64,000 nucleotides of DNA from Desulfuromonadaceae bacterium (GCA_028687585.1 JAQTZV010000006.1:62001-126000); one strand, 5' to 3'. Positions 40,172 to 49,614 are shown, counted from the stretch's first letter. Numbers and translations: made by a program. The notes: generated by a model from the sequence alone, not told the origin.

Positions 40172-41377
40172 TTACACAACCGTCAGGTTGTACCCCTTCA
40201 ATTCAAGATATCCGACGATTTCTTTGATATGCTCATAACCACGCGTCTCCAGTTCCAGAGAGACATCTGTTCTGCCAATAGCCAATGCTTTTGATCGCCG
40301 GTCGTGCGTTATGTGGAAAATATTGGCACGAGTGGCGGCGATATCATCGGCAAGAGTCGCCAGGGCGCCAGGATGGTCATCAAGTTCTACGATCAGTTTG
40401 AGATAGCGACCTCCGGCAATCAGACCCCGTTCCACTACCTGTGCGATCGTCTTGACATCGATGTTGCCTCCGGACAACAGGCAGACAGTTTTTCCTTCGA
40501 GATCCGGTATCCGGCGATTCAGTACTGCTGCCAATGTAACCGCTCCCGCCCCTTCGACCAGCATCTTGGTTTTCTCCAGTAACGAAACAATCGCCAGAGC
40601 GATATCCTCTTCTTTTACCTGGACAATCTCATCAACTAATTCACAGATGACAGGTACCGTACGCGCTCCAGGTAGTTTGACGGCGATGCCGTCCGCCAGC
40701 GTAACATGAACCGGCTGCTCGGTCGGTTTCCCTGCTGCAAACGAGGCCGACATTGAAGGAGCGGCTACCGATTCCACCCCGATAATCCGGATATGGGGTG
40801 CCCGCTCGCGCAGGGCTGCTGCCATGCCTGAAATCAGGCCACCGCCACCAACCGGTATAATAATATTGCGCAGGTCAGGGAGTTCTTCCAGTATCTCCAG
40901 AGCGATAGTCCCCTGCCCTGCCATGACCAGTTCATCATCAAAAGGATGTACAAACAGAGCCCCGCTCAATTGTTGAGCCGCTATCGCTGCTGAACATGCT
41001 TCATCGAAATTTCGGCCGGTCAGTACAACCTCGGCGCCATAGTCACGAGTGGCCTGTACTTTCTGAGGCGGAGTAATTTCCGGCATATACACCGTTGCGG
41101 CAACAGTGAGGAGATCAGCAGAAAAAGCGACTCCCTGGGCATGATTGCCTGCTGATGCCGTTATGACGCCGCGTTCAAGTTTTTCCCGCGGTTGGGAGGT
41201 CATAAAGTTCAGTGCACCCCTGATTTTGAAAGAGCCGGTGCGCTGCAGGTTTTCACACTTGAAATAGAGCGGTATTCCCAACTGCTCACTGTAGTGATGA
41301 GAATAAATCAGTTCGCTGCGTCGGACGCGCTTGCGGAGGCGATCATACGCATCAGAAATAAGGGTGGTAAGCTGCAT
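40172..41377 (-). CDS. ilvA: Threonine dehydratase (threonine ammonia-lyase) with ACT domain
   Basis: A 401-aa PLP enzyme that deaminates threonine to 2-oxobutanoate, the first step toward isoleucine. Lys51 in the TGSFKIRGALNF motif should hold PLP. The SAGNHAQGVAF loop binds substrate, and IIPVGGGGLISGMA is the phosphate-binding glycine loop. A C-terminal ACT domain (about 320-401, YLKLIVELDDHPGAL) resembles the short biosynthetic/TdcB-long form common in Geobacter rather than the 500-aa E. coli IlvA. It is cytoplasmic. It is a single-gene unit, divergent from trxB, with a bidirectional terminator after the stop. Whether it is biosynthetic or catabolic is not decided by sequence; the ACT domain favours regulation by amino acids. 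Confidence 0.92.
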   Translation of the reverse strand: MQLTTLISDAYDRLRKRVRRSELIYSHHYSEQLGIPLYFKCENLQRTGSFKIRGALNFMTSQPREKLERGVITASAGNHAQGVAFSADLLTVAATVYMPEITPPQKVQATRDYGAEVVLTGRNFDEACSAAIAAQQLSGALFVHPFDDELVMAGQGTIALEILEELPDLRNIIIPVGGGGLISGMAAALRERAPHIRIIGVESVAAPSMSASFAAGKPTEQPVHVTLADGIAVKLPGARTVPVICELVDEIVQVKEEDIALAIVSLLEKTKMLVEGAGAVTLAAVLNRRIPDLEGKTVCLLSGGNIDVKTIAQVVERGLIAGGRYLKLIVELDDHPGALATLADDIAATRANIFHITHDRRSKALAIGRTDVSLELETRGYEHIKEIVGYLELKGYNLTVV

Positions 41378-41476
41378 GTCGATGCACTCCTTACGAAATA
41401 TGGCGCGATACTAGCAGATGGAATGACACCGGTCAAACATACTTGGCAAGGAGGTGGTTTACTGGTACAGTTCTGA

Positions 41477-42451
<975 letters not shown>

Positions 42452-42460
42452 GGGGGCCAT

Positions 42461-42631
42461 ATGGCAGAGGCGCCTGATGATCTTGATAAGCTGCTAACGG
42501 ATGTTCGTAAAACTATCTCCGAGAACAAGCAGTTTCTTGAGAAGCTTGTGGATGAGACAATCGAGGATGACCCGGCACCGGAGGATGAAGCAGGCGGTAT
42601 AACCGTTAAAGAGGATTTCGAAGAATTATAG
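42461..42631 (+). CDS. Small acidic protein downstream of trxB
   Basis: A 56-aa protein, MAEAPDDLDKLLTDVRKT..., rich in Asp and Glu (about 18 of 56) with one helical heptad-like segment and no Cys. It has a GGGGGG-type ribosome site just before the ATG and begins 9 bases after trxB, so it is translated with it. I do not recognise a family. It is too short and unstructured for a functional call; a small accessory or regulatory protein is possible. Confidence 0.6.
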   Translation: MAEAPDDLDKLLTDVRKTISENKQFLEKLVDETIEDDPAPEDEAGGITVKEDFEEL

Positions 42632-42655
42632 CTGCACCTCGTAAAATAATACCAT

Positions 42656-42693
42656 AAACAAAGCCCCCGAAGGTGTCTCCGGGGGCTTTGTTT
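42656..42693. terminator. Strong bidirectional terminator
   Basis: AAACAAAGCCCCCG (42656-42669) pairs with CGGGGGCTTTGTTT (42680-42693), a 14-bp stem with a 10-base loop. It should end the trxB operon on the plus strand and the seven-heme cytochrome gene on the minus strand. Confidence 0.93.
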
Positions 42694-42696
42694 ATG

Positions 42697-44256
42697 TCAG
42701 TGTTTCTTGGGCTCTACTTTCTCTTGTTTGCCCTCTCCGGGGACATCATGTCCTCCGGCGGAGTGGCATTCACTACAGTTTGTCTTATAGAGCTCATCAC
42801 CAATATCTACCGGGTGTACAAATTGGGTAACCTGCTTGCCAGCCGGGATGTTTTCCTGGGTCTGACCAAGAACATCGTGGCAGATCTTGCAATCTTTAGA
42901 GATTATCTTGCCGTCGGCGGTCTTGTGTTTGTTGTCGTGGCAGCGGAAACAGCCGGGAGTATAGAAGTGTCCGACGTAGTTCGGGTACGTATTCCACTTG
43001 ACTTTCATGTTCGGGAAATAATTTCGCCCGTATATGTCCTTTACGCGATCAACAGCCTGAACGATGGCTGCACCCTTCTCCTGTGCGACTTTAGGATAGT
43101 TTTTAGCATAATAGGCCGGAATCTCTTTGGCTATCGTTGCATGAGCCTCTTCTTTGGACTTGTATGGTCGTTCGAGTATCTCGACAGCCACTTTTTTTAT
43201 GAATGGGAGTGAGCGATCTATACGGTTTGAGATGAAATTCAAATCCATTTCTTCACTGGGAGAATGGTAGATGTGGGTCGGACGGTTGTGGCAGTCGGTA
43301 CAGTCCATCAACCGCTTTTCCCCTTTTGCGATCTCTTCCTTGGTAAGCGGATTTTCCGTATTTGAGTATTCAGTCAACTTACCATCTTTGTCTTTGACCG
43401 CTACGTACGGTATATCAAGCCGTTTCTTGTCACGGGCAATAAAGGTCACCTCTTTACCGATATGCCAGTGAATTCCATTGATGTTTGGCGACTTCGGGTT
43501 GGGGCCGATGTGAATTAACATATCGATGCTCCGCGGGGTATTTTCCTCGTTTGGTGCGTAATGATTAAATATCTTCTGACGACCGACGTAAAACTTCTCA
43601 GGCCAATGGCAATGCTCGCAGGTTTCACGCGCCGGACGGAGGTTTTCTATAGGGGTTTCGATTGTTTCCGGATAGGTGTGAAACATCACCGCATACAGCT
43701 GCCTCATACCGGAAATCTTGGCTTTCACATACCAGGCGGCTCCAGGGCCAACGTGGCATTCGACGCATTTTACCTTGGCGTGTGGTGAATTACCCCAGGC
43801 GGTGTGTTCGGGCTCCATTACCACATGGCAAACCTCACCGCAAAAAACGGTAGATTCGGTGAATTCAAAACCCTTGATGGAGGCGATAGCTACGATAACA
43901 ACGAAAATCACGCTTGCCAGAATGAAAAAGATGAACATATGGCGCCTGGCGGGAACATTCAGGTCAAGGCGAGGGAATTGCGGTATCTCCTCCTCAAGAG
44001 ATACCATTCCCTCAATGGCGGCTTTGCGTCTTTCGTTACGGACTCTCCATGCGCCGAAAGGAACCAGCAGCAATCCAAAGATCAGCATGCCCGGAAACAT
44101 GAAGTAGGTCATCAGTCCCAGGTAGGCGTGCTCAACGCCGGTAATCACCTCAAAAGCGAAAAACACTATGATGAGTGCGGCTGCGGTTACCGCCAGGACC
44201 ATCCCGATAAGGCTGATCAAGTTCCATGCATATCCTGCTGATTTGCGTATTGCCAT
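42697..44256 (-). CDS. imcH: ImcH-like inner-membrane heptaheme cytochrome c (NapC/NirT type)
   Basis: A 519-aa inner-membrane protein with three N-terminal membrane spans (about 12-38, 46-70, 107-128) and a periplasmic domain with seven heme motifs: CGEVCH (Cys139 and 143, spacing CX3CH), CVECH, CEHCH, CTDCH, CFRCH, CKICH and CSECH. Size, span number and motif count fit ImcH of Geobacter sulfurreducens. ImcH oxidises the quinol pool and is required for electron transfer to acceptors above about -0.1 V. It should pass electrons to PpcA-type periplasmic cytochromes, one of which is the next gene upstream. AAGGAGAAGTT precedes the ATG, and a bidirectional terminator follows the stop. Confidence 0.85.
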   Translation of the reverse strand: MAIRKSAGYAWNLISLIGMVLAVTAAALIIVFFAFEVITGVEHAYLGLMTYFMFPGMLIFGLLLVPFGAWRVRNERRKAAIEGMVSLEEEIPQFPRLDLNVPARRHMFIFFILASVIFVVIVAIASIKGFEFTESTVFCGEVCHVVMEPEHTAWGNSPHAKVKCVECHVGPGAAWYVKAKISGMRQLYAVMFHTYPETIETPIENLRPARETCEHCHWPEKFYVGRQKIFNHYAPNEENTPRSIDMLIHIGPNPKSPNINGIHWHIGKEVTFIARDKKRLDIPYVAVKDKDGKLTEYSNTENPLTKEEIAKGEKRLMDCTDCHNRPTHIYHSPSEEMDLNFISNRIDRSLPFIKKVAVEILERPYKSKEEAHATIAKEIPAYYAKNYPKVAQEKGAAIVQAVDRVKDIYGRNYFPNMKVKWNTYPNYVGHFYTPGCFRCHDNKHKTADGKIISKDCKICHDVLGQTQENIPAGKQVTQFVHPVDIGDELYKTNCSECHSAGGHDVPGEGKQEKVEPKKH

Positions 44257-44414
44257 AACTTCTCCTTATGCTAGAATCTAAATGTACCCAAATTGAAAAC
44301 AAACATTGGATTGGGGACCCTACAGAAAATATGAAGCGGCTATAAATAACTCAAAGGCATCATTTTTGTCAAAAAAAATATGTTGAGCGCAAAATTCTCT
44401 GATATCCGGATATG

Positions 44415-44443
44415 AAAAGGGGTAACGCCGGAAGCGCTACCCC
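44415..44443 (-). terminator. Terminator after the PpcA-like gene
   Basis: GGGGTAACGC (44419-44428) pairs with GCGCTACCCC (44434-44443), allowing one G.U pair, with a 5-base loop. A T-run follows on the minus strand, placing it between the c7 cytochrome gene and the ImcH-like gene. Confidence 0.8.
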
Positions 44444-44471
44444 CTTGAAAGATACTGATTTGATTGGTGTA

Positions 44472-44750
44472 TTATTTTTTATGACAATCCTTGCAACCGG
44501 TCGGCCCCTTTTTGCCATTTGTATGGCAACCTTTGCAGGTCTTATGAGCCCAATCCTTGCTAAAACCGCCTTCAATCTTACCAGGAGTTTTTTCATGGCA
44601 TTTTTTACAATCCTTCAACATTTCCTGATGTTTTTTGTGCGGGAAAGAGACCTTGCCCATCTTGGGTGCAGAAAATTCAATCATGTCTGCCGCAAAAGCA
44701 TTTATCGAGAAAGCAACGAGAACAAGCAGTGCAACAACGGTTTTTTTCAT
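44472..44750 (-). CDS. ppcA: PpcA-like periplasmic triheme cytochrome c7, copy 1
   Basis: A 92-aa precursor. MKKTVVALLVLVAFSINAFA is a Sec signal cleaved before ADMIEF. The mature protein (about 72 aa) has CKKCH, CKGCH and CKDCH plus the distal His residues in FPHKKH and AHKTC. The spacing and the GPTGCKDCHKK tail match Geobacter PpcA-E. These carry electrons in the periplasm from inner-membrane quinol oxidases to outer-membrane conduits. The gene has a strong sigma-70 promoter of its own (44794-44822) and a terminator, so it can be made independently of the neighbouring genes. It lies between ImcH and the Cache protein gene. Which of PpcA to PpcE it corresponds to cannot be decided here. Confidence 0.92.
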   Translation of the reverse strand: MKKTVVALLVLVAFSINAFAADMIEFSAPKMGKVSFPHKKHQEMLKDCKKCHEKTPGKIEGGFSKDWAHKTCKGCHTNGKKGPTGCKDCHKK

Positions 44751-44793
44751 AGCATCGACTCCTTTTTAAAAAAAATGACTTACACAGGTGGCA

Positions 44794-44822
44794 ACTATAC
44801 GTATCGGGTTGAAAATCGTCAA
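44794..44822 (-). promoter_or_regulatory. Sigma-70 promoter for PpcA-like copy 1
   Basis: On the minus strand TTGACG, 17 bases, TATAGT. This matches 5 of 6 at each box with ideal spacing. It lies about 45 bases before the start codon. The same two hexamers and spacer length recur before the twelve-heme cytochrome gene. Confidence 0.8.
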
Positions 44823-44831
44823 TTGTAAAGT

Positions 44832-45308
44832 TTATTTTAAATATGTGCCGGCACCTACAAACATATCCGTCCACCCGACCCGGTGGATGAAGGTGAATTT
44901 ATCCGAAGGAACCTTCTTATTCGGCTTCGGCCATTTGTAATCAACCCACCCTTCGCCGTTATTAAATGCCACATCAAGAAACTCTACAAATATTTTTTTT
45001 GGTTTCACATGGTTTTTATCGGTCTCACCAAGCAGATTATCTTTTTTCAGTAGCTCAGGATTGAATGGATGAGCCAACATCTTGCCACTTTTGTCCATAA
45101 GAAAGACATATGAGTCCTTCCAGACAAATTTGCCTTTCGGGTTGCCGATCTCCTTAATGCCGGCCGCTTTGTCCGCTTCAAGCATTACTGAAGCCGCTTT
45201 GGTCATGGCGATGCATTCTTCCTTAGTTGCCCTTTCCTCGGCACTAACAGCACCTGATAACATTGCCCCGAAAAACAGTGTTCCAAGCAGAATTAAAAAT
45301 ATTCGCAT
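44832..45308 (-). CDS. Secreted stand-alone Cache-domain protein
   Basis: 158 aa, started at MRIFLILLGTLFFG because AGAGGAG lies 7 bases before it. A signal peptide ends at about AVSAEE. The rest is a single sCache_2-like sensor domain: AADKAAGIKEIGNPKGKFVW-type region, DSYVFLMDKSGKMLAHPFNPELL, NGEGWVDYKWPKPN and FVGAGTYLK. No membrane span, histidine kinase, MCP or GGDEF part is attached and there is no heme motif, so it is a soluble periplasmic ligand-binding protein. It lies 63 bases after the triheme cytochrome gene and just before the PpcA-like gene, so it is probably co-expressed. Ligand and partner are unknown. Confidence 0.78.
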   Translation of the reverse strand: MRIFLILLGTLFFGAMLSGAVSAEERATKEECIAMTKAASVMLEADKAAGIKEIGNPKGKFVWKDSYVFLMDKSGKMLAHPFNPELLKKDNLLGETDKNHVKPKKIFVEFLDVAFNNGEGWVDYKWPKPNKKVPSDKFTFIHRVGWTDMFVGAGTYLK

Positions 45309-45371
45309 GCGTGCGCTCCTCTTTTTGTTTGATGACTCTGTGTGTACTATATTCAAATCGGCTGGGGGGCG

Positions 45372-45692
45372 TTACTTTTTTTTGTTGTGACAGATTTCGC
45401 AATTACCTGCATCATTTGACGCAAAGGCCCGTTTACCGTTATGGCATTTACCGCAGAATTTCCCGGCATTTATATCCGCCATTGTAAATGTGGTTGAACC
45501 TTTCTTCATTTTGAATATTTTGGAGTGACAATCCAGGCATGCAACCTTTGCGTCAGCGTGGTTTTTGCCATCGAAGGTTACTTTGCCCATAGGTGTCTCC
45601 CATGTGACAGTTTTTCCCGGTTGGATCGCAAAAACAGATCCCGCACAAAACACAGTGCTTACTGCGACAATACCGGCCGTAAAACGGTTCAT
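45372..45692 (-). CDS. Triheme cytochrome c7, nanowire-unit type
   Basis: 106 aa from MNRFTAGIVAVST, chosen because GGGAGGG lies 5 bases before it. A signal peptide runs to about SVFA. Three heme motifs follow: CLDCH, CGKCH and CEICH. The stretch TFTMADINAGKFCGKCHNGKRAFAS matches the repeating unit of the twelve-heme protein at 56399-57424 (VTMAEMEKGRTCGSCHNGKRAFA there), so this is a one-unit version of that four-unit chain. It should be a periplasmic electron carrier. It precedes the Cache protein gene in the same transcription direction. Confidence 0.88.
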   Translation of the reverse strand: MNRFTAGIVAVSTVFCAGSVFAIQPGKTVTWETPMGKVTFDGKNHADAKVACLDCHSKIFKMKKGSTTFTMADINAGKFCGKCHNGKRAFASNDAGNCEICHNKKK

Positions 45693-45750
45693 ATGGACCC
45701 TCCCTTTGTATCTAAACAATTGTGTTCAATTAGTTCACAGAGTCTTCCTC

Positions 45751-45778
45751 TATATACTCTAAATAGTGTCGTTTGCAA
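45751..45778 (-). promoter_or_regulatory. Possible promoter for the triheme cytochrome gene
   Basis: On the minus strand TTGCAA, 16 bases, TATATA, about 60 bases before the start codon. Each box matches 4 of 6 of the sigma-70 consensus. It is weaker than the two TTGACG/TATAGT promoters in this region. Confidence 0.4.
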
Positions 45779-45907
45779 TAGTAATCAAACGATGTATATG
45801 GGTAAAGAGTAAATTACGATTATTACGTTCGAATCTCTTGGCCTGCGGGCGTCTGAAACCATGCAAGCAACATGACAAAACCCTGTTATTATAAATGTGC
45901 TTTTGTG

Positions 45908-45936
45908 TTGACAAATTTCCTGGACTTTCATATCAC
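45908..45936 (+). promoter_or_regulatory. Sigma-70 promoter for the cytochrome/Fe-S/NrfD operon
   Basis: TTGACA (perfect -35), 17 bases, TATCAC (4 of 6). It lies about 95 bases before the tetraheme cytochrome start, within the 338-base gap between divergent cytochrome genes. The rest of that gap shows no gene. Confidence 0.6.
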
Positions 45937-46030
45937 TACAGTGCAGAAGGTGATTTAATCCATAGTACCATGCCCTGATTTTTATACACTAGGTAACATT
46001 ACACAATAAATAAACGACATTGAGGTTGAG

Positions 46031-46648
46031 ATGAAAATTATGCGCATTGCTCGTCCCAGGCTGATTTTACTCTGCATGATGTCAGTACTGATTCTTCCGG
46101 TGGGCTTGGTTTCTGCCGCCAAGGTAAAGGAATTCGACCGCTCGGGGCAATTGATCGTCACAGAAAAATCTGCCGCTGACCTGCAAGTTCAACCTGCGTA
46201 CGATATAAAGAACAGGCCAAAGGAAAAAATCTTTGCGGTGCCCCGCCCTCCCTTTTCGGAGGGGGCTTTCCCGTGCAGTCAGTGCCACAAGTACATGAAG
46301 CCAAATGGGACCCGCCGGACGTTAACCGAATACCATACCGAAATTGTGCTGCACCATGCCGAAGGGCAGCGATGGTGTACCGACTGTCACAATCTGTTGA
46401 ACCGGGATAAACTGCGTCTGGTCTCCGGCGAACTGGTTGATTTTGAAGAGTCGTACCGACTTTGCGGCCAGTGCCATGGCGATAAATTCCGCGACTGGAA
46501 GGTGGGTGTCCATGGCAAACGGACCGGCTATTGGAATGGTGACAAACAGTATCTGCTCTGTGTTCACTGTCACAATCCGCATGATCCCAAGTTTAAAGCG
46601 CTGAAACCACTTCCGCCGCCTGACCGGCCGGGGAAAGCCGGCCACTGA
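46031..46648 (+). CDS. Tetraheme cytochrome c, first Cbc4-like module
   Basis: A 205-aa precursor. An N-terminal hydrophobic segment (LILLCMMSVLILPVGLVSA) is a signal peptide or membrane anchor. Four heme motifs follow: CSQCH, CTDCH, CGQCH and CVHCH. It begins a three-gene operon with an Fe-S protein and an NrfD-type membrane protein. This cytochrome/Fe-S/NrfD layout matches Cbc4 (CbcSTU) of Geobacter, a predicted quinol:cytochrome c oxidoreductase. In this scheme the cytochrome is the exit subunit toward periplasmic c7 carriers. GAGGTTGAG precedes the ATG. Confidence 0.85.
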   Translation: MKIMRIARPRLILLCMMSVLILPVGLVSAAKVKEFDRSGQLIVTEKSAADLQVQPAYDIKNRPKEKIFAVPRPPFSEGAFPCSQCHKYMKPNGTRRTLTEYHTEIVLHHAEGQRWCTDCHNLLNRDKLRLVSGELVDFEESYRLCGQCHGDKFRDWKVGVHGKRTGYWNGDKQYLLCVHCHNPHDPKFKALKPLPPPDRPGKAGH

Positions 46649-46685
46649 ACCAGAAAATATTTTCTTACTCCAGGGAGCACGATTC

Positions 46686-47612
46686 ATGTCTGATATAAAA
46701 AAGTGTGATGGTTACGTCCTGCATAAGTCTCGCCGCAGAATGTTAAAAGGTCTGGCCGCCGGCATCGGCCTTATTGCTCTGCCTGGCAGGGACGCTTCAG
46801 CTTTAGTTTGGGAGGAATTCTTCCAGAAACATTTTCGAGAACTCTCAAAAGATGAACTCAAAGGGGTGATTGCCCGTCTGGAAAAGGATTACAGTAAACA
46901 GTACGGTAAGCAGGTTACCGTCAAGACGACTCCGCCGATTGAAGGTGTCCGCTATGGATACGGTCTCGACCTGTCACGATGTATCGGCTGCCGTCGCTGC
47001 GTGTATGCCTGTGTTAAGGAGAATAACCAGTCACGCACCCCGCAAATCCAGTGGATTCGGGTCTTGCAGCTGAATAAGGAAAAGGGCATTGATCTGTCAG
47101 AGGCGGAGCATTACTACAATCCGGCCACTGTTCCGGAAAAGGGGCATTTCTACATGCCCGTACAGTGTCAGCAGTGCGAAAAACCTCCCTGCACCAAAGT
47201 TTGTCCGGTCCAGGCCACCTGGAAGGAAAATGACGGGATTGTGGTTGTCGATTACAACTGGTGTATCGGTTGCCGCTACTGCATGGCCGCCTGTCCGTAC
47301 GGAGCCCGCCACTTTAACTGGGCCAAGCCGTCGGTCCCTTCTAACGAAATTAATCCAAATACGCACTATCTCGGTAATCGTCCCCGCCCGAAAGGGGTTG
47401 TGGAAAAATGCACGTTCTGTATACAGAGAACACGGGAACAGCCGGGTCGATACCCCGCCTGTGAGGAAATCTGCCCTGTCGGTGCCCGCAAATTTGGTAA
47501 TCTGCTTGATCCGGAAAGTGAGATCCGCTACCTGATCGAGAATAAACGGGTATTTATCTTCAAGGAAGAGCTGAACACGCAGCCCAAGTTTTACTATTTT
47601 TACGCAACCTAA
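46686..47612 (+). CDS. Periplasmic four-cluster Fe-S protein with Tat signal, module 1
   Basis: 308 aa. SRRRMLKGLAAGIGLIALPG is a twin-arginine signal, so the folded protein is exported. Four 4Fe-4S sites are visible: CIGCRRCVYACVKEN, CQQCEKPPCTKVCPV, CIGCRYCMAACPYGA, and CTFC with CEEICPVGA. This is the HybA/NrfC/DmsB-type relay subunit that sits on an NrfD protein and moves electrons from quinol to the cytochrome. GGGAGCACGATTC precedes the ATG. The next gene begins about 20 bases downstream; its true start overlaps nothing. Confidence 0.92.
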   Translation: MSDIKKCDGYVLHKSRRRMLKGLAAGIGLIALPGRDASALVWEEFFQKHFRELSKDELKGVIARLEKDYSKQYGKQVTVKTTPPIEGVRYGYGLDLSRCIGCRRCVYACVKENNQSRTPQIQWIRVLQLNKEKGIDLSEAEHYYNPATVPEKGHFYMPVQCQQCEKPPCTKVCPVQATWKENDGIVVVDYNWCIGCRYCMAACPYGARHFNWAKPSVPSNEINPNTHYLGNRPRPKGVVEKCTFCIQRTREQPGRYPACEEICPVGARKFGNLLDPESEIRYLIENKRVFIFKEELNTQPKFYYFYAT

Positions 47613-47631
47613 TTTGCGTCAGGGAGCATTC

Positions 47632-48924
47632 ATGAAAAACATCTGGCACTTTTATAAGGGTACACTGGTTCTGATTTCCAAGGGGAGCACGGCCTACTAC
47701 TGCTGGGTACTTTTTCTGCTGATTTTGATGGCCATTGGTGGGTTTGCATATTCGCGGCAGTTGAATGAAGGCCTCATCGTTACCAATATGCGGGATCAGG
47801 TCTCCTGGGGATTTTATATTTCCAACTTTACTTTCCTGGTTGGGGTTGCGGCAGCGGCGGTCCTGTTGGTGATACCTGCCTATGTCTACCACTGGAAGCC
47901 GATCAAGGAGATTGCGGTACTCGGCGAGTTGCTGGCCGTGTCGGCAATAGTCATGTGTCTGATGTTTGTTACGGTAGATATCGGCCGTCCCGACCGCTTT
48001 TGGCATCTGATTCCCAAAGTAGGTCTGCTTAACTTCCCGCAATCACTTCTGGCCTGGGACGTGGTGGTGCTTAATACCTATTTGATGATAAACCTCACGG
48101 TCGCGGTGTTTATTCTCTACAACAGGTACTACAAGCGGGAGCCGAACAAAGCTTTCACCACTCCCTTGTTGCTGCTTTCGATTCCTTCGGCAATATCAAT
48201 CCACACGGTGACCGCGTTTCTTTACAACGGTCTTGGAGCCCGGCCTTTCTGGAACTCATCCATCCTGGTACCGCGCTTTCTCGCTTCTGCATTCTGTTCC
48301 GGGCCAGCCTTCATGATTTTGATATTTTTTCTGGTACGCAAATACACTAAGTTCAAGATTGAAGACGAGGCCATTCAGAAGGTGGCTGAAATAATTGCCT
48401 ACGCCATATTCATCAACCTTCTCCTGCTTGGCGCTGAGCTCTTCAAGGAGTATTATACTGACACGATCCATTTGGCTTCCTTTCAATATCTATTCCAAGG
48501 CCTGCATGGCTATTCAGCATTGGTCCCCTGGATCTGGACCGCGATGATATTCAATGTCACCGCTTTTATACTCTTCCTGAATCCTGCAACTCGCAGAAAT
48601 AATGTTACTTTGGTAATGGGATGCATCCTTGTTTTCATCGGGGTATATATCGAAAAAGGGATGGGATTGGTGATTCCGGGTTTCATTCCTGATGTTCTGC
48701 ACGAAATTTATGAATACGCGCCATCCGGTATCGAGCTGCTTCTCTCAATGGGTATCTGGGCTACCGGCCTGTTTGTGTTTACCATGCTGCTGCGTGTTGC
48801 CATACCGATCATGAACGGTGATTTCCATGTCGCCGATGATGGCGTCGGTTCTTTTATTGGCGACCAACTTTTTCTGGTTCAGCAACCGGACACGGTTAAT
48901 CCCGAATCAGAACCGGTCGCCTGA
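47632..48924 (+). CDS. NrfD/PsrC-type quinol-binding membrane protein, module 1
   Basis: 430 aa from MKNIWHFYKG. GGGAG lies 5 bases before this ATG; a TTG 18 bases earlier lacks a site. About nine or ten membrane spans are visible (for example WVLFLLILMAIGGFAY, FLVGVAAAAVLLVIPAYV, LLAVSAIVMCLMFV, LLLLGAELFKEYY). The DIGRPDRFWHL and WGFYISNFTFLVG segments are NrfD family features around the quinol site. It anchors the Fe-S subunit encoded just upstream. It cannot pump protons on its own sequence evidence, though related complexes may be electrogenic. Confidence 0.92.
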   Translation: MKNIWHFYKGTLVLISKGSTAYYCWVLFLLILMAIGGFAYSRQLNEGLIVTNMRDQVSWGFYISNFTFLVGVAAAAVLLVIPAYVYHWKPIKEIAVLGELLAVSAIVMCLMFVTVDIGRPDRFWHLIPKVGLLNFPQSLLAWDVVVLNTYLMINLTVAVFILYNRYYKREPNKAFTTPLLLLSIPSAISIHTVTAFLYNGLGARPFWNSSILVPRFLASAFCSGPAFMILIFFLVRKYTKFKIEDEAIQKVAEIIAYAIFINLLLLGAELFKEYYTDTIHLASFQYLFQGLHGYSALVPWIWTAMIFNVTAFILFLNPATRRNNVTLVMGCILVFIGVYIEKGMGLVIPGFIPDVLHEIYEYAPSGIELLLSMGIWATGLFVFTMLLRVAIPIMNGDFHVADDGVGSFIGDQLFLVQQPDTVNPESEPVA

Positions 48925-48927
48925 AGT

Positions 48928-48948
48928 TGATGAAGTGCTGTTTCATCA
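48928..48948 (+). terminator. Weak hairpin after module 1
   Basis: TGATGAA (48928-48934) pairs with TTCATCA (48942-48948) around a 7-base loop, a few bases after the stop. The following T-run is interrupted, so it may be leaky or only an mRNA 3' end. The remaining 150 bases up to the next gene show nothing else clear. Confidence 0.4.
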
Positions 48949-49122
48949 GTTCGTTTCTTATATAATGCTTTTTTGAGCCAAACAAAGCGATTCTGGGCCT
49001 GATCGAAGATTAGTTGTTGACAAAAATACAAATCTCGTTCTATTTTCCATCCGGGTTTTTATCCAGGGTTTTAATGAGGCAATTTCAGTAGCCACTGTAT
49101 TATGTGGCAAGAGGGAGAGAGA

Positions 49123-49614
49123 GTGAAAAGTCATGTCTGGCGACCGCTGTACGTGGTCATAGCATTCGTTGTTGCGTTACTGGTATTTCGCTTCTTCTAT
49201 GTACCTAACGACTTTGGATCGGGAAAAAGGGGCTTCATGTACTCTTACCATCGTAAGTCGAACGAAACGGAATGGAAGAATCAGCCGGCAAAATATTCTG
49301 TATCCGGCCGTGAAAGAATGCATGAATACTGCAGCGAATGTCATGGAGAAATTGTTAAGGTTCGCTCAGAAAAACTGCACGGCATAATCCCCTGTGAAGA
49401 CTGTCATGGCCCGGCATTACAACATCCTGATAAACCGGAAAAACTGCCCATCGACCGCAGTCGCGGGCTCTGCCTCCGCTGTCACACCAGTCTCCCCTAT
49501 ACGACCAGCGAGCGGCATCGTATTCCCGGAATTGACCCAAAAACACACAACACCGATATTGAGTGTGTAGAGTGTCACAATCCGCATAATCCCAGTCTGG
49601 AGGGAATGAAATAA
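49123..49614 (+). CDS. Membrane-anchored tetraheme cytochrome c, second Cbc4-like module
   Basis: 163 aa, started at a GTG codon (reads VKSHVWRPLY) because GGGAG lies 5 bases before it; an ATG 21 bases earlier lacks a site. One uncleaved N-terminal span (LYVVIAFVVALLVFRFFYV) anchors it. Heme motifs are CSECH, CEDCH, CLRCH and CVECH, and the protein ends with a CHNPHNPS stretch like its counterpart in module 1. The stop codon TAA shares its last A with the next ATG (TAATG), so translation is coupled to the Fe-S protein gene. Confidence 0.88.
   Translation: MKSHVWRPLYVVIAFVVALLVFRFFYVPNDFGSGKRGFMYSYHRKSNETEWKNQPAKYSVSGRERMHEYCSECHGEIVKVRSEKLHGIIPCEDCHGPALQHPDKPEKLPIDRSRGLCLRCHTSLPYTTSERHRIPGIDPKTHNTDIECVECHNPHNPSLEGMK

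Noticed and set aside
43804..44241. Plus-strand open frame opposite the ImcH-like gene
   Set aside because: It has no ribosome site or family pattern and lies wholly against the membrane-span region of a well supported cytochrome gene.
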